The notes: generated by a model from the sequence alone, not told the origin. Positions 28,765 to 38,512 are shown, numbered from the stretch's first letter. The stretch is 64,000 nucleotides of DNA from Comamonas sp. Y33R10-2 (GCF_019355935.1 NZ_CP079925.1:1302001-1366000), one strand, 5' to 3'. Numbers and translations: made by a program.

Positions 28765-29451
28765 ATGAGTGACTACTATTTATCTATCCTGAACGGAGCG
28801 CTGTTGACGGTGGCTGTGTCCATCGCCTCTTTGTGCGTCTCTACGGTTTTAGGTTTGCTGGGTGCAACCGCTAAGCTCTCGAACAAGCGACCCCTGGTCT
28901 GGGGTGCAACGCTCTACACCACGGTGATTCGTGGCATTCCTGAACTGGTGCTGATGCTGCTGGTGTTTTATGGTGCAGCGATTGGAATTAACAGTTTGTT
29001 TGAAGCCATGGGCTCAGACTTTGTGCTGGACTTGAACCCCTTTGTCGCCGGTGTTGCCACTCTGGGCTTTATTTACGGCGCCTATATGACGGAGACATTT
29101 CGCGCTGCGATTCTGTCAATTCCGCGTGGGCAGATGGAAGCCGCTTGGGCTTTTGGCATGAGTCCGCTGCAGACATTTCTGCGCATTACGCTGCCGCAAA
29201 TGGTGCGTTATGCCTTGCCGGGTTACACCAATAACTGGTTGGTGCTGATTAAGGCCACGGCGCTGGTCAGCCTGATTGGTTTGCACGATATGACCTATCT
29301 GGCTAAGCAAGCCAGTGCGGCCACGCGCCAACCTTTTGTTTTTTTACTGTTTGCTGCTGCTTTGTATTTAGTCTTCACCAGTATGTCGCTATGGGTGCTT
29401 AAGCGCCTGAATGCGCGTTACAGCCTAGGCACTGACAAGGTGCAGTTATGA
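28765..29451 (+). CDS. Amino-acid ABC transporter permease (HisQ type)
   Basis: 228 residues from the ATG at 28765; an in-frame TTG at 28741 falls inside the terminator. Several membrane helices are present. Family signature: LYTTVIRGIPELVLMLLVFYG and the coupling loop AWAFGMSPLQTFLRITLPQMVRYALPGYTNNW. It pairs with the next gene as the membrane heterodimer. The stop overlaps the next start (ATGA). Confidence 0.9.
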   Translation: MSDYYLSILNGALLTVAVSIASLCVSTVLGLLGATAKLSNKRPLVWGATLYTTVIRGIPELVLMLLVFYGAAIGINSLFEAMGSDFVLDLNPFVAGVATLGFIYGAYMTETFRAAILSIPRGQMEAAWAFGMSPLQTFLRITLPQMVRYALPGYTNNWLVLIKATALVSLIGLHDMTYLAKQASAATRQPFVFLLFAAALYLVFTSMSLWVLKRLNARYSLGTDKVQL

Positions 29452-30161
29452 GCTGGGACATTATTTTTCAGCCAGAGCATCTGGCAATGTACGGCCAAGG
29501 TTTGTTCACCACGCTGTGGCTGCTGCTGTCCTGCCTGGCGATTGGTTTCGTGCTGGCCATCGCCACGGCTTTGGCACTGACCAGCCGCAGCTGGTGGCTG
29601 AGAAAACTGGCGGGCTCTTTCACCTACTTTATTCGCGGCACGCCGCTGCTCATTCAGGTCTATCTGATTTACTACGGGCTGGGGCAGCTGGAATGGATTC
29701 AGGCGCGTTGGGATGAGGTCTGGCCTTGGACTTATTTCAAGCAGCCATTCTTTTGCGCCTTGCTGGCGTTTGCGCTTAACAACGCAGGCTATACAGGCGA
29801 GATGCTGGCTGGCGCGATTCGCGAGACCTCGCCGGGCGAAGTCGAGGCCGCGCGAGCGATGGGAATGAGCCGCTTTCAGATCATGCGTCGCATCGTGCTG
29901 CCAAGTGCCATGAGGCGCACGCTGCCTCCTTACAGCAACGAGGTGGTGCAGATGCTGCACTCGACCAGCCTCGCCAGCGTGGTACCGGCTCTCACCGATG
30001 TGACTGCCGTGGCCAGTCGCATTTACTCCGACTTTTACTTGCCGTTTGAGGCCTATCTGGCGGCTGCCGTAATTTATCTTTGCGTGACGTTTGCACTGAT
30101 CGGCACTTTCCGTTTGCTGGAAAAGCGCTTTCTCGCCTATTTGGCACCGCGTGCGCAATAA
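29448..30161 (+). CDS. Amino-acid ABC transporter permease (HisM type)
   Basis: 237 residues. The HisM-like N-terminus has helix LFTTLWLLLSCLAIGFVLAIATALAL, then FIRGTPLLIQVYLIYYG and the EAA-type loop ARAMGMSRFQIMRRIVLPSAMRRTLPPYSNEV. It overlaps the HisQ-type gene by 4 bases, so the two are translationally coupled in a 1:1 ratio. The ATPase gene follows 21 bases later. Confidence 0.9.
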   Translation: MSWDIIFQPEHLAMYGQGLFTTLWLLLSCLAIGFVLAIATALALTSRSWWLRKLAGSFTYFIRGTPLLIQVYLIYYGLGQLEWIQARWDEVWPWTYFKQPFFCALLAFALNNAGYTGEMLAGAIRETSPGEVEAARAMGMSRFQIMRRIVLPSAMRRTLPPYSNEVVQMLHSTSLASVVPALTDVTAVASRIYSDFYLPFEAYLAAAVIYLCVTFALIGTFRLLEKRFLAYLAPRAQ

Positions 30162-30182
30162 CTAAGACTCTGTTTCGAATCC

Positions 30183-30959
30183 ATGACATCCACTGCATAC
30201 AAGCTTCAAGCAGAAGGCATCCACAAGAGCTATGGCAGCAACCATGTGCTCAAAGGCGTCACTCTGACCGCCAAAGCTGGCGATGTGCTCAGTTTGATTG
30301 GCAGCTCAGGCTCTGGCAAGTCCACGCTGCTGCGCTGCATTAATTTGCTGGAAAAGCCTCAGCAAGGGCGCATCGTTGTGGCCGGTGAAGAGCTCAAGCT
30401 CAAAGCGGGCCGCAGCGGTGAGCTAGAGCCTGTGGACCCCAAGCAACTACAGCATTTGCGCAGCAAGCTGGCTATGGTGTTCCAGCATTTCAACCTGTGG
30501 GCACATAAGACGGTGATGCAAAACATCATCGAAGCCCCTGTTCAGGTTCTAGGCCTTGATAAGGACGAAGCCGTTGAGCGCGCCCGCAAATATCTCAAGC
30601 TGGTGGGTTTGGAAGGGCGCGAAGATACTTGGCCCAACCATATGAGCGGCGGACAACAGCAGCGCGTAGCCATTGCTCGTGCGCTGGCTGTAGAGCCTGA
30701 GGTAATGCTGTTTGACGAGCCCACCAGCGCCTTGGACCCCGAATTGGTTGGCGAAGTACTGCGCGTGATGCGGGTGCTGGCTGAGGAGGGGCGTACCATG
30801 GTGGTGGTGACCCATGAAATTGGCTTTGCCCGCGAAGTCTCTAACCACGTGGTCTTTTTGCACCAAGGCTTGATTGAAGAGCAGGGCGATCCGCGTGAAG
30901 TGCTGCGCAACCCGCAAAGCGAGCGATTGGCCAAGTTTCTTTCTGGCAGTTTGAAGTAA
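30183..30959 (+). CDS. Amino-acid ABC transporter ATPase (HisP type)
   Basis: 258 residues. Walker [19 protein letters not shown] (about 39-46 for the P-loop), Q loop [18 protein letters not shown], signature [15 protein letters not shown], Walker [21 protein letters not shown] and H loop [10 protein letters not shown]. The insertion between Walker A and the Q loop ([20 protein letters not shown]) is characteristic of the HisP subgroup. It is last in the cluster and followed by a terminator. Confidence 0.93.
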   Translation: MTSTAYKLQAEGIHKSYGSNHVLKGVTLTAKAGDVLSLIGSSGSGKSTLLRCINLLEKPQQGRIVVAGEELKLKAGRSGELEPVDPKQLQHLRSKLAMVFQHFNLWAHKTVMQNIIEAPVQVLGLDKDEAVERARKYLKLVGLEGREDTWPNHMSGGQQQRVAIARALAVEPEVMLFDEPTSALDPELVGEVLRVMRVLAEEGRTMVVVTHEIGFAREVSNHVVFLHQGLIEEQGDPREVLRNPQSERLAKFLSGSLK

Positions 30960-30990
30960 AGAGCGAGTCACGCTTTAATAGGCGAAAAAC

Positions 30991-31026
30991 AAAAAACCGC
31001 ATGGGCCAAGCCGATGCGGTTTTTTT
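30991..31026 (+). terminator. Terminator after amino-acid ABC operon
   Basis: AAAAAACCGCAT/ATGCGGTTTTTTT hairpin between convergent genes. It could serve both the ABC operon and the cytochrome gene on the other strand. Confidence 0.85.
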
Positions 31027-31068
31027 AGTGGGGCGCTGCTGTATTTCGGCGCCTTGATGTGGCTCAGA

Positions 31069-31377
31069 TTACTTCAGTGCCAGCAACCATGTGGTCAGCT
31101 TCTTCGCGTCAGCATCGTTGACTTGCGGGTTAGCAGGCATGGGGATAGGGCCCCACACGCCAGAGCCACCCTTGATGATCTTGGCGGCCAGCTTGTCAGC
31201 GGCGTCTTTTTGACCGGCATACTTGGCTGCCACATCCTTAAATGATGGGCCAACCAGCTTTTTATCGACGGAGTGGCAGGCCATGCAATTCTTGGACTGG
31301 GCCAAAGCCTGGTCGGCCATGGCAGGAGCAATGGCTGCTGCGGACAGTGCGATAGCGATTAGTGTTTGCTTCATCAT
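31069..31377 (-). CDS. Cytochrome c class I (c551/c552 type)
   Basis: Small periplasmic electron carrier, 102 residues. A signal peptide (MMKQTLIAIALSAAAIAPAMA) is followed by the haem site CMACH at residues 31-35 and LVGPSFKDVAAKYAGQ. The axial Met is in WGPIPMPANPQV. The layout matches cytochrome c551/c552, which donate electrons to terminal oxidases or denitrification enzymes. Single-gene unit. Confidence 0.93.
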   Translation of the reverse strand: MMKQTLIAIALSAAAIAPAMADQALAQSKNCMACHSVDKKLVGPSFKDVAAKYAGQKDAADKLAAKIIKGGSGVWGPIPMPANPQVNDADAKKLTTWLLALK

Positions 31378-31484
31378 GAGTTTCCGGGGGCAGGTTAAAG
31401 TTCAATTTTTAGCGCATTGTAGAGCTTGCACTGCATGCGCTTGGATGCAGTCACTATTTTGACAATTTGAGAGTGGGAGTTCTT

Positions 31485-31724
31485 ATGTATTTATTAGGTC
31501 TGGCGATAGTTTTATCTTTGCTCAAGTACGCTGAAGTTGGCCCTGTGGCGACTTGGAGCTGGTGGGTTATTTTGGGCGTCTATGGCTCGGCCGTGGCTTG
31601 GTGGTCTTGGGCAGATGCGTCTGGCTACACCAAACGCAAAGCTATGGAAAAAATGGACATACGCAAGCAAGATCGCATTGAACGCCAGAAAAATGGCTTG
31701 ACTCCGGGCCAGCGCCGTCGCTGA
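31485..31724 (+). CDS. Small Trp-rich membrane protein (TIGR04438-like)
   Basis: 79 residues from the ATG at 31485 with GGGAG upstream. Two hydrophobic stretches (MYLLGLAIVLSLLKY and WWVILGVYGSAVAWWSW) are rich in Trp, followed by a basic tail KAMEKMDIRKQDRIERQKNG. This resembles the short Trp-rich family found in Burkholderiales. Function unknown. Confidence 0.7.
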   Translation: MYLLGLAIVLSLLKYAEVGPVATWSWWVILGVYGSAVAWWSWADASGYTKRKAMEKMDIRKQDRIERQKNGLTPGQRRR

Positions 31725-31861
31725 GTGGGTTCTTAGGCATCGTTATTGACGATGTTCTGTAGGCGCTTGCCTCTTGGCGGTTGCGATGCTGCATGAAGTC
31801 TTGCTGCAGGGCTGGGTCATAATCTGAGGTTCATTCCTCGATAACGTCTAAGAGCGAACCC

Positions 31862-33718
31862 ATGCCTGTATACCGTTCCAAAACCTCCACTGGTGGCCGC
31901 AATATGGCTGGTGCGCGTGCCCTGTGGCGTGCCACTGGCATGAAAGATGGCGACTTTGACAAGCCCATCATCGCCATTGCCAACTCCTTCACCCAGTTTG
32001 TCCCCGGTCACGTACACCTGAAGGACATGGGCCAGTTGGTCGCACGTGAGATTGAAAAAGCCGGCGGTGTGGCCAAAGAGTTCAACACCATTGCGGTGGA
32101 TGACGGTATTGCGATGGGCCACGACGGTATGTTGTATTCGCTGCCCAGCCGCGACCTGATTGCCGACTCGGTCGAGTACATGGTCAACGCCCATTGCGCC
32201 GATGCGCTGGTGTGTATCTCCAACTGCGACAAGATCACTCCCGGTATGCTGATGGCCGCCATGCGCCTGAACATTCCGGTGATTTTCGTCTCCGGCGGCC
32301 CCATGGAAGCGGGTAAAACCAAGCTGGCCAACCCCGACACCAAGGTGATCGAGTTCAAGAAGCTCGATTTGGTGGATGCCATGGTCATCGCCGCCGACTC
32401 GCGCTTTAGCGATGAAGAAGTCGCTCAGGTTGAGCGCTCGGCTTGCCCCACCTGCGGTTCTTGCTCGGGCATGTTCACCGCTAACTCCATGAACTGCTTG
32501 ACCGAAGCGTTGGGCCTGTCCCTGCCCGGTAACGGCACGGTAGTCGCTACCCATTCGGATCGCGAGCAACTGTTTTTGAGCGCAGGCCGCCGCATAGTCG
32601 AGCTGGCCAAGCAGTATTACGAGCAAGATGACGAAACCGTGCTGCCGCGCTCGGTAGGCTTTAAGGCTTTCGAGAATTGCATCACGCTGGATATCGCCAT
32701 GGGCGGCTCCACCAACACCATCTTGCACTTGCTGGCCATTGCACAAGAAGCAGAGATTGACTTCACTATGGCTGACATTGACCGCCTCTCGCGCGTCGTG
32801 CCCCAGCTGTGCAAGGTCGCGCCCAACACCCAGAAGTACCACATCGAAGACGTGCACCGCGCTGGCGGCATCATGGCCATCCTGGGTGAGCTGGCCCGTG
32901 CAGGCAAGCTGCACACGGATGTGCCCACCGTGCATGCCAAGACCATGGCTGACGCGCTGGCGAAGTGGGACATCACTGTCACGCAAGACGAAGCGGTAAA
33001 GCACTTTTATCTGGCGGGCCCCGCAGGCATTCCAACGCAAGTGGCTTTTAGCCAAAGCACTCGCTGGCCTAGCCTTGATCTGGACCGCGCTGAAGGCTGC
33101 ATCCGTTCTTACGAGCACGCTTTCAGCCACGAAGGTGGTCTGGCTGTGCTGACCGGCAATATTGCTCTGAACGGCTGTGTGGTGAAGTCTGCGGGTGTGG
33201 ATGAATCCATTTTGGTGTTTGAAGGCACGGCCCATGTGGTCGAATCGCAAGACGAAGCCGTGGCCAACATCTTGGCCGACAAGGTCAAGGCGGGTGATGT
33301 GGTCATCGTGCGCTACGAAGGCCCTAAGGGCGGCCCCGGTATGCAAGAGATGCTGTACCCCACCAGTTACCTCAAGTCCAAGGGCTTGGGCAAGGCTTGT
33401 GCGCTGCTGACCGATGGACGCTTTTCTGGCGGCACTTCTGGCCTGTCGATTGGTCACTGCTCGCCTGAAGCGGCAGCTGGCGGCAATATTGGCTTGGTGC
33501 AAAACGGCGACAAGATTCGCATCGATATCCCGAACCGCAGCATCAACATGCTGGTCAGCGACGAAGAGTTGGCAACGCGCCGCGAAGTGCAAAACGCCAA
33601 GGGCTGGAAGCCTGCCGAGGCTCGTCCCCGCAAAATTTCTGCTGCGCTCAAGGCTTATGCCAAGCTGGTGACCAGTGCCGACACGGGCGCCGTGCGTGAC
33701 CTGACTTTGCTCGACTAA
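31862..33718 (+). CDS. ilvD: Dihydroxy-acid dehydratase
   Basis: Dehydrates dihydroxyisovalerate and dihydroxymethylvalerate in valine/isoleucine (and leucine/pantothenate) synthesis. 618 residues, the long class. It starts [26 protein letters not shown]. Iron-sulfur cysteines are in [12 protein letters not shown] and [18 protein letters not shown]. The C-terminal catalytic region contains [24 protein letters not shown]. It stands alone here, with a terminator downstream. Confidence 0.97.
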   Translation: MPVYRSKTSTGGRNMAGARALWRATGMKDGDFDKPIIAIANSFTQFVPGHVHLKDMGQLVAREIEKAGGVAKEFNTIAVDDGIAMGHDGMLYSLPSRDLIADSVEYMVNAHCADALVCISNCDKITPGMLMAAMRLNIPVIFVSGGPMEAGKTKLANPDTKVIEFKKLDLVDAMVIAADSRFSDEEVAQVERSACPTCGSCSGMFTANSMNCLTEALGLSLPGNGTVVATHSDREQLFLSAGRRIVELAKQYYEQDDETVLPRSVGFKAFENCITLDIAMGGSTNTILHLLAIAQEAEIDFTMADIDRLSRVVPQLCKVAPNTQKYHIEDVHRAGGIMAILGELARAGKLHTDVPTVHAKTMADALAKWDITVTQDEAVKHFYLAGPAGIPTQVAFSQSTRWPSLDLDRAEGCIRSYEHAFSHEGGLAVLTGNIALNGCVVKSAGVDESILVFEGTAHVVESQDEAVANILADKVKAGDVVIVRYEGPKGGPGMQEMLYPTSYLKSKGLGKACALLTDGRFSGGTSGLSIGHCSPEAAAGGNIGLVQNGDKIRIDIPNRSINMLVSDEELATRREVQNAKGWKPAEARPRKISAALKAYAKLVTSADTGAVRDLTLLD

Positions 33719-33786
33719 ATCGACGCTAGCTTACAAGTGTTTCGTCATCGAACGCAGTACGGTCATCCGTGCTGACGGACAATCTC

Positions 33787-33821
33787 ACAGCCGCTCGATG
33801 CAAGTCGCGCGGCTGTTTTTA
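33787..33821 (+). terminator. Terminator after ilvD
   Basis: ACAGCCGC/GCGGCTGT stem followed by TTTTTATT. It lies before the Bug-protein gene, which argues against a start for that gene upstream of 33822. Confidence 0.8.
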
Positions 33822-33845
33822 TTGTCTTGTCAGAAAGTGATTTCC

Positions 33846-34880
33846 ATGCCCGTTCCAACCCGTCGCACCTTCATCATGAAGACCGCTGGATTGGCTCGCA
33901 AAGTCAGTGGTTGGGGCCTGCTGGCGCTGATGAGCGCAGGTGCGGTACATGCGGCCGATGCTCGTTATCCGAAGCGGCCTGTCAGGCTGGTCGTACCTTT
34001 CACGCCCGGCGGCTCCACCGATATCGTGGCGCGTGTCATGGCCGATGCCATGCAGGCTAGCCTCGGTCAGCCTGTAGTGGTAGAAAACCGCGCAGGCGCC
34101 AGCGGCTTGCTGGGCGCAGAAGCTGTGGCCCATTCCGCCCCGGATGGCTATACCATTGGGCTTGGTACTATCAGCACGCTGGTGGTCAACCCCGTCATGC
34201 TGGCGCAATCAGCAAGGCTGAACCCGGCCAAAGCCTTTGTGCCGGTGGTGGCGCTGGCGTCCATTCCCTCGGTGTTTTCAGTGCATCCTAGTCTTGGCGT
34301 GAACAACTATGCGCAGTTCGTTTCAGTGGTCCGTGCTCAGTCTGGGCAACACAATATCGGCTCGGCAGGGATGGGATCCATTGGTCACTTGATTGCCGAA
34401 CGTATGAATGCTGATCTCAAGATCAAGCTGCATCATATTCCTTACAAGGGCCAAGGCCCGGTGGTCAGCAGCGCACTTTCGGGCGAGACTCAGGTACTCA
34501 GCGATCAATACCCCTCATCAGCACCTTATGTGGCAGCTGCTAGATTGATCCCGTTTGCTGTGGCTGCGCAAGAGCGCTTGCCTGCCTTACCTCAAGTGCC
34601 CACGTTCACGGAGCTTGGCTACCCTGATCTTAATGATTTGGCGATTACGTGGTTTGGCATCGTCGCGCCTGCGGGCACGCCCCCCGCCGTGATTCTCAAG
34701 CTGAACAAAGCTGCGAATGATGCCTTGCAGCGCGCCGAGGTGCAGGAACGTTTGCAAAGCATGAATGTGAAGGCTTTGGGCGGAGCGCCATCGCATCTGA
34801 CTCGTTTGATTGAAGAGGCAAACCGTACCGTGCGCCAGATGGTTCAAGAGCAGGGCTTGAAGCCGATCAAAGTACGTTGA
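33846..34880 (+). CDS. Bug/TctC-family periplasmic binding protein
   Basis: 344 residues from the ATG at 33846. A Tat-like or long Sec signal (MPVPTRRTFIMKTAG...GAVHA) is followed by the Bug signature YPKRPVRLVVPFTPGGSTDIVARVMADAM, QPVVVENRAGASGLLGAEAVA and a conserved ending near the LIEEANRTVRQ helix. These proteins bind carboxylates or aromatics for TctAB-type transporters, and most in Burkholderiales are orphans without adjacent permeases, as here. The ligand cannot be inferred. Confidence 0.9.
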   Translation: MPVPTRRTFIMKTAGLARKVSGWGLLALMSAGAVHAADARYPKRPVRLVVPFTPGGSTDIVARVMADAMQASLGQPVVVENRAGASGLLGAEAVAHSAPDGYTIGLGTISTLVVNPVMLAQSARLNPAKAFVPVVALASIPSVFSVHPSLGVNNYAQFVSVVRAQSGQHNIGSAGMGSIGHLIAERMNADLKIKLHHIPYKGQGPVVSSALSGETQVLSDQYPSSAPYVAAARLIPFAVAAQERLPALPQVPTFTELGYPDLNDLAITWFGIVAPAGTPPAVILKLNKAANDALQRAEVQERLQSMNVKALGGAPSHLTRLIEEANRTVRQMVQEQGLKPIKVR

Positions 34881-35031
34881 TCGCACTGCGGTTGGGCGGT
34901 GCTTTGCACAGCAAAAACAATAGCTGCTTGTCATTGATTTATAAGCAGCTGCGGCTGATTTTGCGTCAAATTGCATTTGTCACACTCCAGCCGTAAGCGG
35001 TTTTGCCGAAAAGTCATCGGCCTGCGGCACA
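34881..35031. repeat. Intergenic region with hairpin repeat upstream of lgt
   Basis: Contains AATAGCTGCTT and, after 13 bases, AAGCAGCT, forming an 8-bp hairpin (34923-34951) of the same style as the elements near 24433 and 18321. It probably also holds the lgt promoter. Confidence 0.4.
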
Positions 35032-35874
35032 ATGTCTGTCATGCTGATGTATCCGCACATTGATCCCGTTGCCCTGCAAATTGGCCCGCTGGCCGTGCAC
35101 TGGTATGGCCTGACTTACTTAGCAGCGTTTGGCCTGTTCCTATTTTTGGGAACCAGACGTCTGCTCCATCCACCATTTAAATACATGACAGGCGATCGCG
35201 CCTGGTCGCGCAAAGACGTCGAGGACATTTTATTCCTCGGCGTTCTGGGCGTAGTAGTGGGCGGGCGTATCGGCTACTGCTTGTTCTACAAACCCGGCTA
35301 TTACCTCTCGCACCCCTTAGAGATTTTTGCGGTCTGGCAAGGTGGCATGGCCTTTCACGGCGGGCTTTTAGGCGTTATCGCCGCCATGATTTGGTTCGCC
35401 CGTTCGCGCAAGAAAAACTGGCTTGAAGTGGCAGATTTTGTAGCACCCTGCGTACCCACAGGGCTAGCTGCAGGACGTATTGGTAACTTTATCAACGGTG
35501 AACTCTGGGGCCGTTTTGCCAGCGCAGATCTGCCTTGGGCCATGGTGTTTCCGCAAAGCGGCTCCATGCTGCCGCGTCACCCTTCGCAAATTTATCAGGT
35601 TCTGATGGAAGGGCTGCTGCTGTTCATCATCCTGTGGCTGTATGCCCGCAAAGAGCACAAACCGGGTCAAGTGGCTTCTGTCTTCTTGATCGGTTACGGC
35701 GCCTTCCGTTTTATTGCCGAATACTTTCGTGAGCCGGATGATTTTCTGGGCATTCTCTCGCTGGGCATGAGCATGGGGCAGTGGCTGTGTATTCCCATGA
35801 TTGCGGGCGGAATCTTCATGTGGGCCTGGTGTGGTAAGCAGGCCGCTTATGAGGTGAAACGCACGAGTGCGTGA
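35032..35874 (+). CDS. lgt: Prolipoprotein diacylglyceryl transferase
   Basis: Inner-membrane enzyme that adds diacylglycerol to the lipobox Cys of prolipoproteins. 280 residues; alternative ATG codons at 35041 and 35047 make the exact start uncertain. Lgt hallmarks: [46 protein letters not shown] and the signature [18 protein letters not shown]. Several membrane helices. It is the last core gene before the accessory DNA. Confidence 0.95.
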   Translation: MSVMLMYPHIDPVALQIGPLAVHWYGLTYLAAFGLFLFLGTRRLLHPPFKYMTGDRAWSRKDVEDILFLGVLGVVVGGRIGYCLFYKPGYYLSHPLEIFAVWQGGMAFHGGLLGVIAAMIWFARSRKKNWLEVADFVAPCVPTGLAAGRIGNFINGELWGRFASADLPWAMVFPQSGSMLPRHPSQIYQVLMEGLLLFIILWLYARKEHKPGQVASVFLIGYGAFRFIAEYFREPDDFLGILSLGMSMGQWLCIPMIAGGIFMWAWCGKQAAYEVKRTSA

Positions 35875-36061
35875 ACCATTGTTCTAACTGGGGTTTGAGC
35901 ATGCAGATAGGCCTCGGGGCATAGCGCCCTTTTGGCACGAGCTTTCTCCAACCTCAGACTTGGCGTATCCACTGTCATAGGACTAGTTAGTTCAGTCAAT
36001 CGATACTAGACAGCTTTCCGCTTATGTGCCTCATTAGTTCTAGACAGAGCTAGTTAGAAAT

Positions 36062-36092
36062 AAAAAAAGCTCGCGATTATGCGGGCTTTTTT
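36062..36092 (-). terminator. Terminator-like hairpin next to degenerate att core
   Basis: On the minus strand GCCCGC-ATAAT-CGCGAGC followed by seven T. It is in the position expected for the original guaA terminator, beyond the guaA-end core sequence. Confidence 0.55.
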
Positions 36093-36109
36093 GAGAAAAC
36101 AGTCTAAGA

Positions 36110-36129
36110 GTCGCGAGTGATTTCGCGAC
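36110..36129. repeat. GTCGCGA palindrome beside degenerate att core
   Basis: GTCGCGA-GTGATT-TCGCGAC, a 7-bp inverted repeat with a 6-base spacer. The same repeat with a different spacer is at 42744-42763, also just left of a core sequence. Confidence 0.7.
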
Positions 36130-36134
36130 GTACT

Positions 36135-36150
36135 TTTATTGACACTCAAA
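36135..36150. other. Degenerate guaA-type attachment core
   Basis: TTTATTGACACTCAAA matches the core TTTATTCCCACTCGAT (at 42769 and in guaA at 52102) at 12 of 16 positions. Its surroundings also match those of the 42769 core, so it is probably a decayed junction of an older integration. Confidence 0.6.
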
Positions 36151-36249
36151 TATTGATAAGGCGCTGAAAGCCTTATCTGGTGTGCTCTGGAAGACTTGGT
36201 CTTTACGTAATTCCATCACAGATACCATTATTAAGATGGTCTGGGTTAG

Positions 36250-36452
36250 CTAATGGCTGAGAGGTGCTGAAGCCTTCAGATTGGCATTGCGGCGTTCTTC
36301 AATCCATGCGCCCACTTCAGCTTCATCCCATGCGACTCTGCGCGGTGGCAGAACAATTCGTTCGGGAAAAGGCCAATAGATTCCAGCTTGAAGATATAGC
36401 GGTCTGAGTAGGGTACTTTATCGCAAAGGGCTTTACGGTCTAGGAGCTTCAT
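36250..36452 (-). pseudogene. AlpA-type excisionase/regulator in two frames (frameshifted, or -1 recoded)
   Basis: The zero frame starts at the ATG at 36452 (MKLLDRKALCDKVPYSDRYI) and runs to GLFP. The AlpA consensus then continues in the -1 frame: ERIVLPPRRVAWDEAEVGAW, ending at a stop at 36250. The 203-nt length confirms the shift. At the junction the minus strand reads T TTC CCG in the zero frame, which fits a -1 slippery heptamer, and slippage there would restore an exact AlpA-like sequence. AlpA proteins are short helix-turn-helix regulators and excisionases of integrative elements. A plain one-base deletion is equally possible. Confidence 0.65.
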
Positions 36453-36463
36453 CTTGGCTCTCC

Positions 36464-36492
36464 AAAAAAGAACCCCGCTCAGTGGCGGGGCT
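36464..36492 (-). terminator. Terminator upstream of the alpA-like gene
   Basis: Minus strand GCCCCGC-CACTGA-GCGGGG followed by TTCTTTTTT, just before the alpA-like start. It ends any leftward transcript arriving from the mgtC side. Confidence 0.65.
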
Positions 36493-36773
36493 CATGGTTA
36501 TCAAAGTAAGGGGAAGCGCTCGCTTGTCGCGGCGCTGGCGGGCTTGCGCATGTGCTACATACACCCGTATTCAATGGCGCGTTTTGCGCTTAGCCAGCCG
36601 TTGTTGAAGCTCAGTCCTGCTTTTACCAAGCCTTGTCTGGCGGGTAGACTTGCTTTTAAATGTTGTGTATTTCCCGTGCACCATGCTCCATCTATCAGGG
36701 CCAATATTCAAGAGTTTGTGAAGTTCAAGTCATTTATTGATCTGTTCACGTCTTGCCTGAACAAGCTGGGTTT
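36493..36773. other. Non-coding stretch between alpA-like gene and mgtC
   Basis: About 280 bases without a convincing gene on either strand. The open frames crossing it have no recognisable domain. Confidence 0.4.
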
Positions 36774-37274
36774 TTAGCTCTGTTTGGATAGGCTACTTTT
36801 TGTGAGCATGGGTATTACGCTCAAGATTAAGAGTGCAAAGATTGTGCTGATGACTGCAGTTGCTTCTTCACCTAATCCTGCACAAACGCCGATGGCGGCA
36901 GTGAGCCAAAGTCCGGCAGCAGTAGTGAGTCCCTTTACATAAGGTGCTGAGTTCTCACCATCAGACTTCAAGATTGCTCCGGCACCGAGAAAACCAACAC
37001 CAGTAATAACTCCTTGTATTACGCGTGCAGCATTAGCTGTATCTACACCAGACTGCAAAGAAACAAGCACGACCAATGATGACCCCATGGCCACCAGCAT
37101 GTGAGTGCGCAATCCAGCAGCCTTTCCATTTGCCTCACGTTGCCATCCAAGGAGCCCCCCCAAAACAGCTGCCAAAAACAGACGAACAACGATCCTTGTT
37201 GCTTGGGCTGCGTCCGAGACATCTGAAAACTCACTGGCAATGGTGTTAGCTATGGTGTTGAGCGTTTCGTTCAT
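36774..37274 (-). CDS. MgtC/SapB family membrane protein
   Basis: 166 residues with four or five membrane helices. Signature: RIVVRLFLAAVLGGLLGWQREANGKAAGLRTHMLVAMGSSL and VITGVGFLGAGAILKS, then TTAAGLWLTAAIGVCAGLG. This is the membrane domain of MgtC, without the long C-terminal cytoplasmic domain, as in SapB-type members. MgtC proteins help growth at low magnesium and survival in macrophages and are often acquired horizontally. This copy lies in the decayed accessory segment. Confidence 0.9.
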   Translation of the reverse strand: MNETLNTIANTIASEFSDVSDAAQATRIVVRLFLAAVLGGLLGWQREANGKAAGLRTHMLVAMGSSLVVLVSLQSGVDTANAARVIQGVITGVGFLGAGAILKSDGENSAPYVKGLTTAAGLWLTAAIGVCAGLGEEATAVISTIFALLILSVIPMLTKSSLSKQS

Positions 37275-37510
37275 TAATGGACCCTTTAAACGTTACTCAG
37301 CCAACCACGAATTTAGATTCGGATTAGCAAGCAAAGCCATTTTGGTTGTGCTGTAGAAAGTTCGAAGTAGGCATAGGCCTCCATAAGTGAAAAACCCGCT
37401 CCGATGCAGTAAATGATCATGTTCTTGAACATTGAGGCTCCAGAAATGCGAAACCCGCTTGTTAGCGGGCGTGTGGTGAATAGATTGGAGGGCGGTGCAC
37501 TTTACGTCTG

Positions 37511-38330
37511 TAGGCAGCAAATACAGCTGTCCATCAGGGTGTTGCAGCAAGTGATGCTGGTGTGCCTGCTGCTGCATGGACAACTGCCCCAGACGCTTCT
37601 ACGCTCGATGTGGGAGAGCCTGGCGCTGCGGTGGCATCGCCTGCCAATTCCCCCAATCTGGATTACGAAACCTTGCCTGGTGCAGCGCCCGGAGCTGCAG
37701 GCAATGAAATCAACTTCGCGCGGGACTTTGCCACTCCTAACTGGAGCACGGATGCAGGCGCAACTGCAGACGCTGCCGCGCAGCAGCTGACCCCCCTCTC
37801 AGGCCATGGGTTTGGACCTGAATGACGGAGCTCTATCCAAGGCAGCAGCCATGGCGGTGGATTCCGGTGCGACTACAAGCTTGACCGGACCGGCGGAGCA
37901 AGCACCCGCAGCAGTCACTTTGACAGGCGCGGCGCAGGACATAGCTCCAAAGGAGGTCGCGCCATCGTCTCTAGCTGTCCAAAGTGTGGACCCAGATGCA
38001 GGCAAAATCTCGCTGCATGCCCAGATGGACGACTTGCGGGCAAGCATTGGTCATATGCAGCAGCAGGGCAAGGCCCAGGGCTGGAACAAAGAGATGGCGG
38101 CCCAGCGAAACGTGCTGCAAAGCCAACTCACCCGCTTAGAGCTTCAAGCATCTGGCGGGTAAGAGCGCAGCGCTTCGACCACGGGTGCACCTGTGCCGGT
38201 GCCTTTGATGGACATCACCAAGATTCTGGCCAAGCAGATTCCTGCGATGAGTGAGCAGGAGCTGCAACAGGCTATTGCCCATTACGGCCGAAAACACAAG
38301 CACATGGGAGAATTGGAGAAAGCACTCTAA
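37511..38330 (+). pseudogene. Decayed Ala-rich gene remnant with two frameshifts
   Basis: Coding-quality sequence runs from about 37511 (no start visible; begins right after a stop) as an Ala/Pro/Gly-rich, probably disordered chain through NEINFARDFATPNWSTDAG. It changes frame at a run of six C (37788-37793), continues as AMGLDLNDGALSKAAAMAVD to a stop at 38162, and picks up again at about 38200-38330 (MDIT/ILAKQIPAMSEQELQQAIAHYG) after another one-base loss. No family was recognised. The order suggests one phage- or island-type gene broken by several indels. Confidence 0.5.
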
Positions 38331-38379
38331 GCGCTTGCGCAGTAAACGTTATCAGCTATTGGAACAGGAGTGAATACCA

Positions 38380-38493
38380 ATGTCTCTAAAGCCAATAAAG
38401 CAGAGCAAGGTAGCGCGCTACCTGCGCATGCAAGAGCAACGCAAATTGGCACGGATGGTCGTGGCGGCAGTGGATACACGCGCGCATGTCTAG
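38380..38493 (+). CDS. Short basic ORF, 37 residues, fragment-like
   Basis: An ATG at 38380 with AGGAG about 10 bases upstream reads a 37-residue basic chain (MSLKPIKQSKVARYLRMQEQ and on). No family recognised. It sits between two frameshifted remnants and may be the 5' end of a broken gene. Confidence 0.35.
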   Translation: MSLKPIKQSKVARYLRMQEQRKLARMVVAAVDTRAHV

Positions 38494-38512
38494 AGCGGTC
38501 GCGCATCACAAG

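Larger units (their letters stand above)
35875..36134. other. Junction of core chromosome and accessory DNA
   Basis: No gene seen. The right half (about 36045-36134) is related to 42680-42768: both contain TAGA-(C/T)-AGAGCTAG, a minus-strand terminator-like hairpin, GTCTAA, a GTCGCGA palindrome and GACGTACTTTTATT. This marks an attachment-site flank. Confidence 0.6.

Noticed and set aside
31817..33592. 591-codon minus-strand frame
   Set aside because: Antisense shadow of ilvD.
36454..36777. 107-codon plus-strand frame
   Set aside because: It runs through a terminator hairpin and has no recognisable features.
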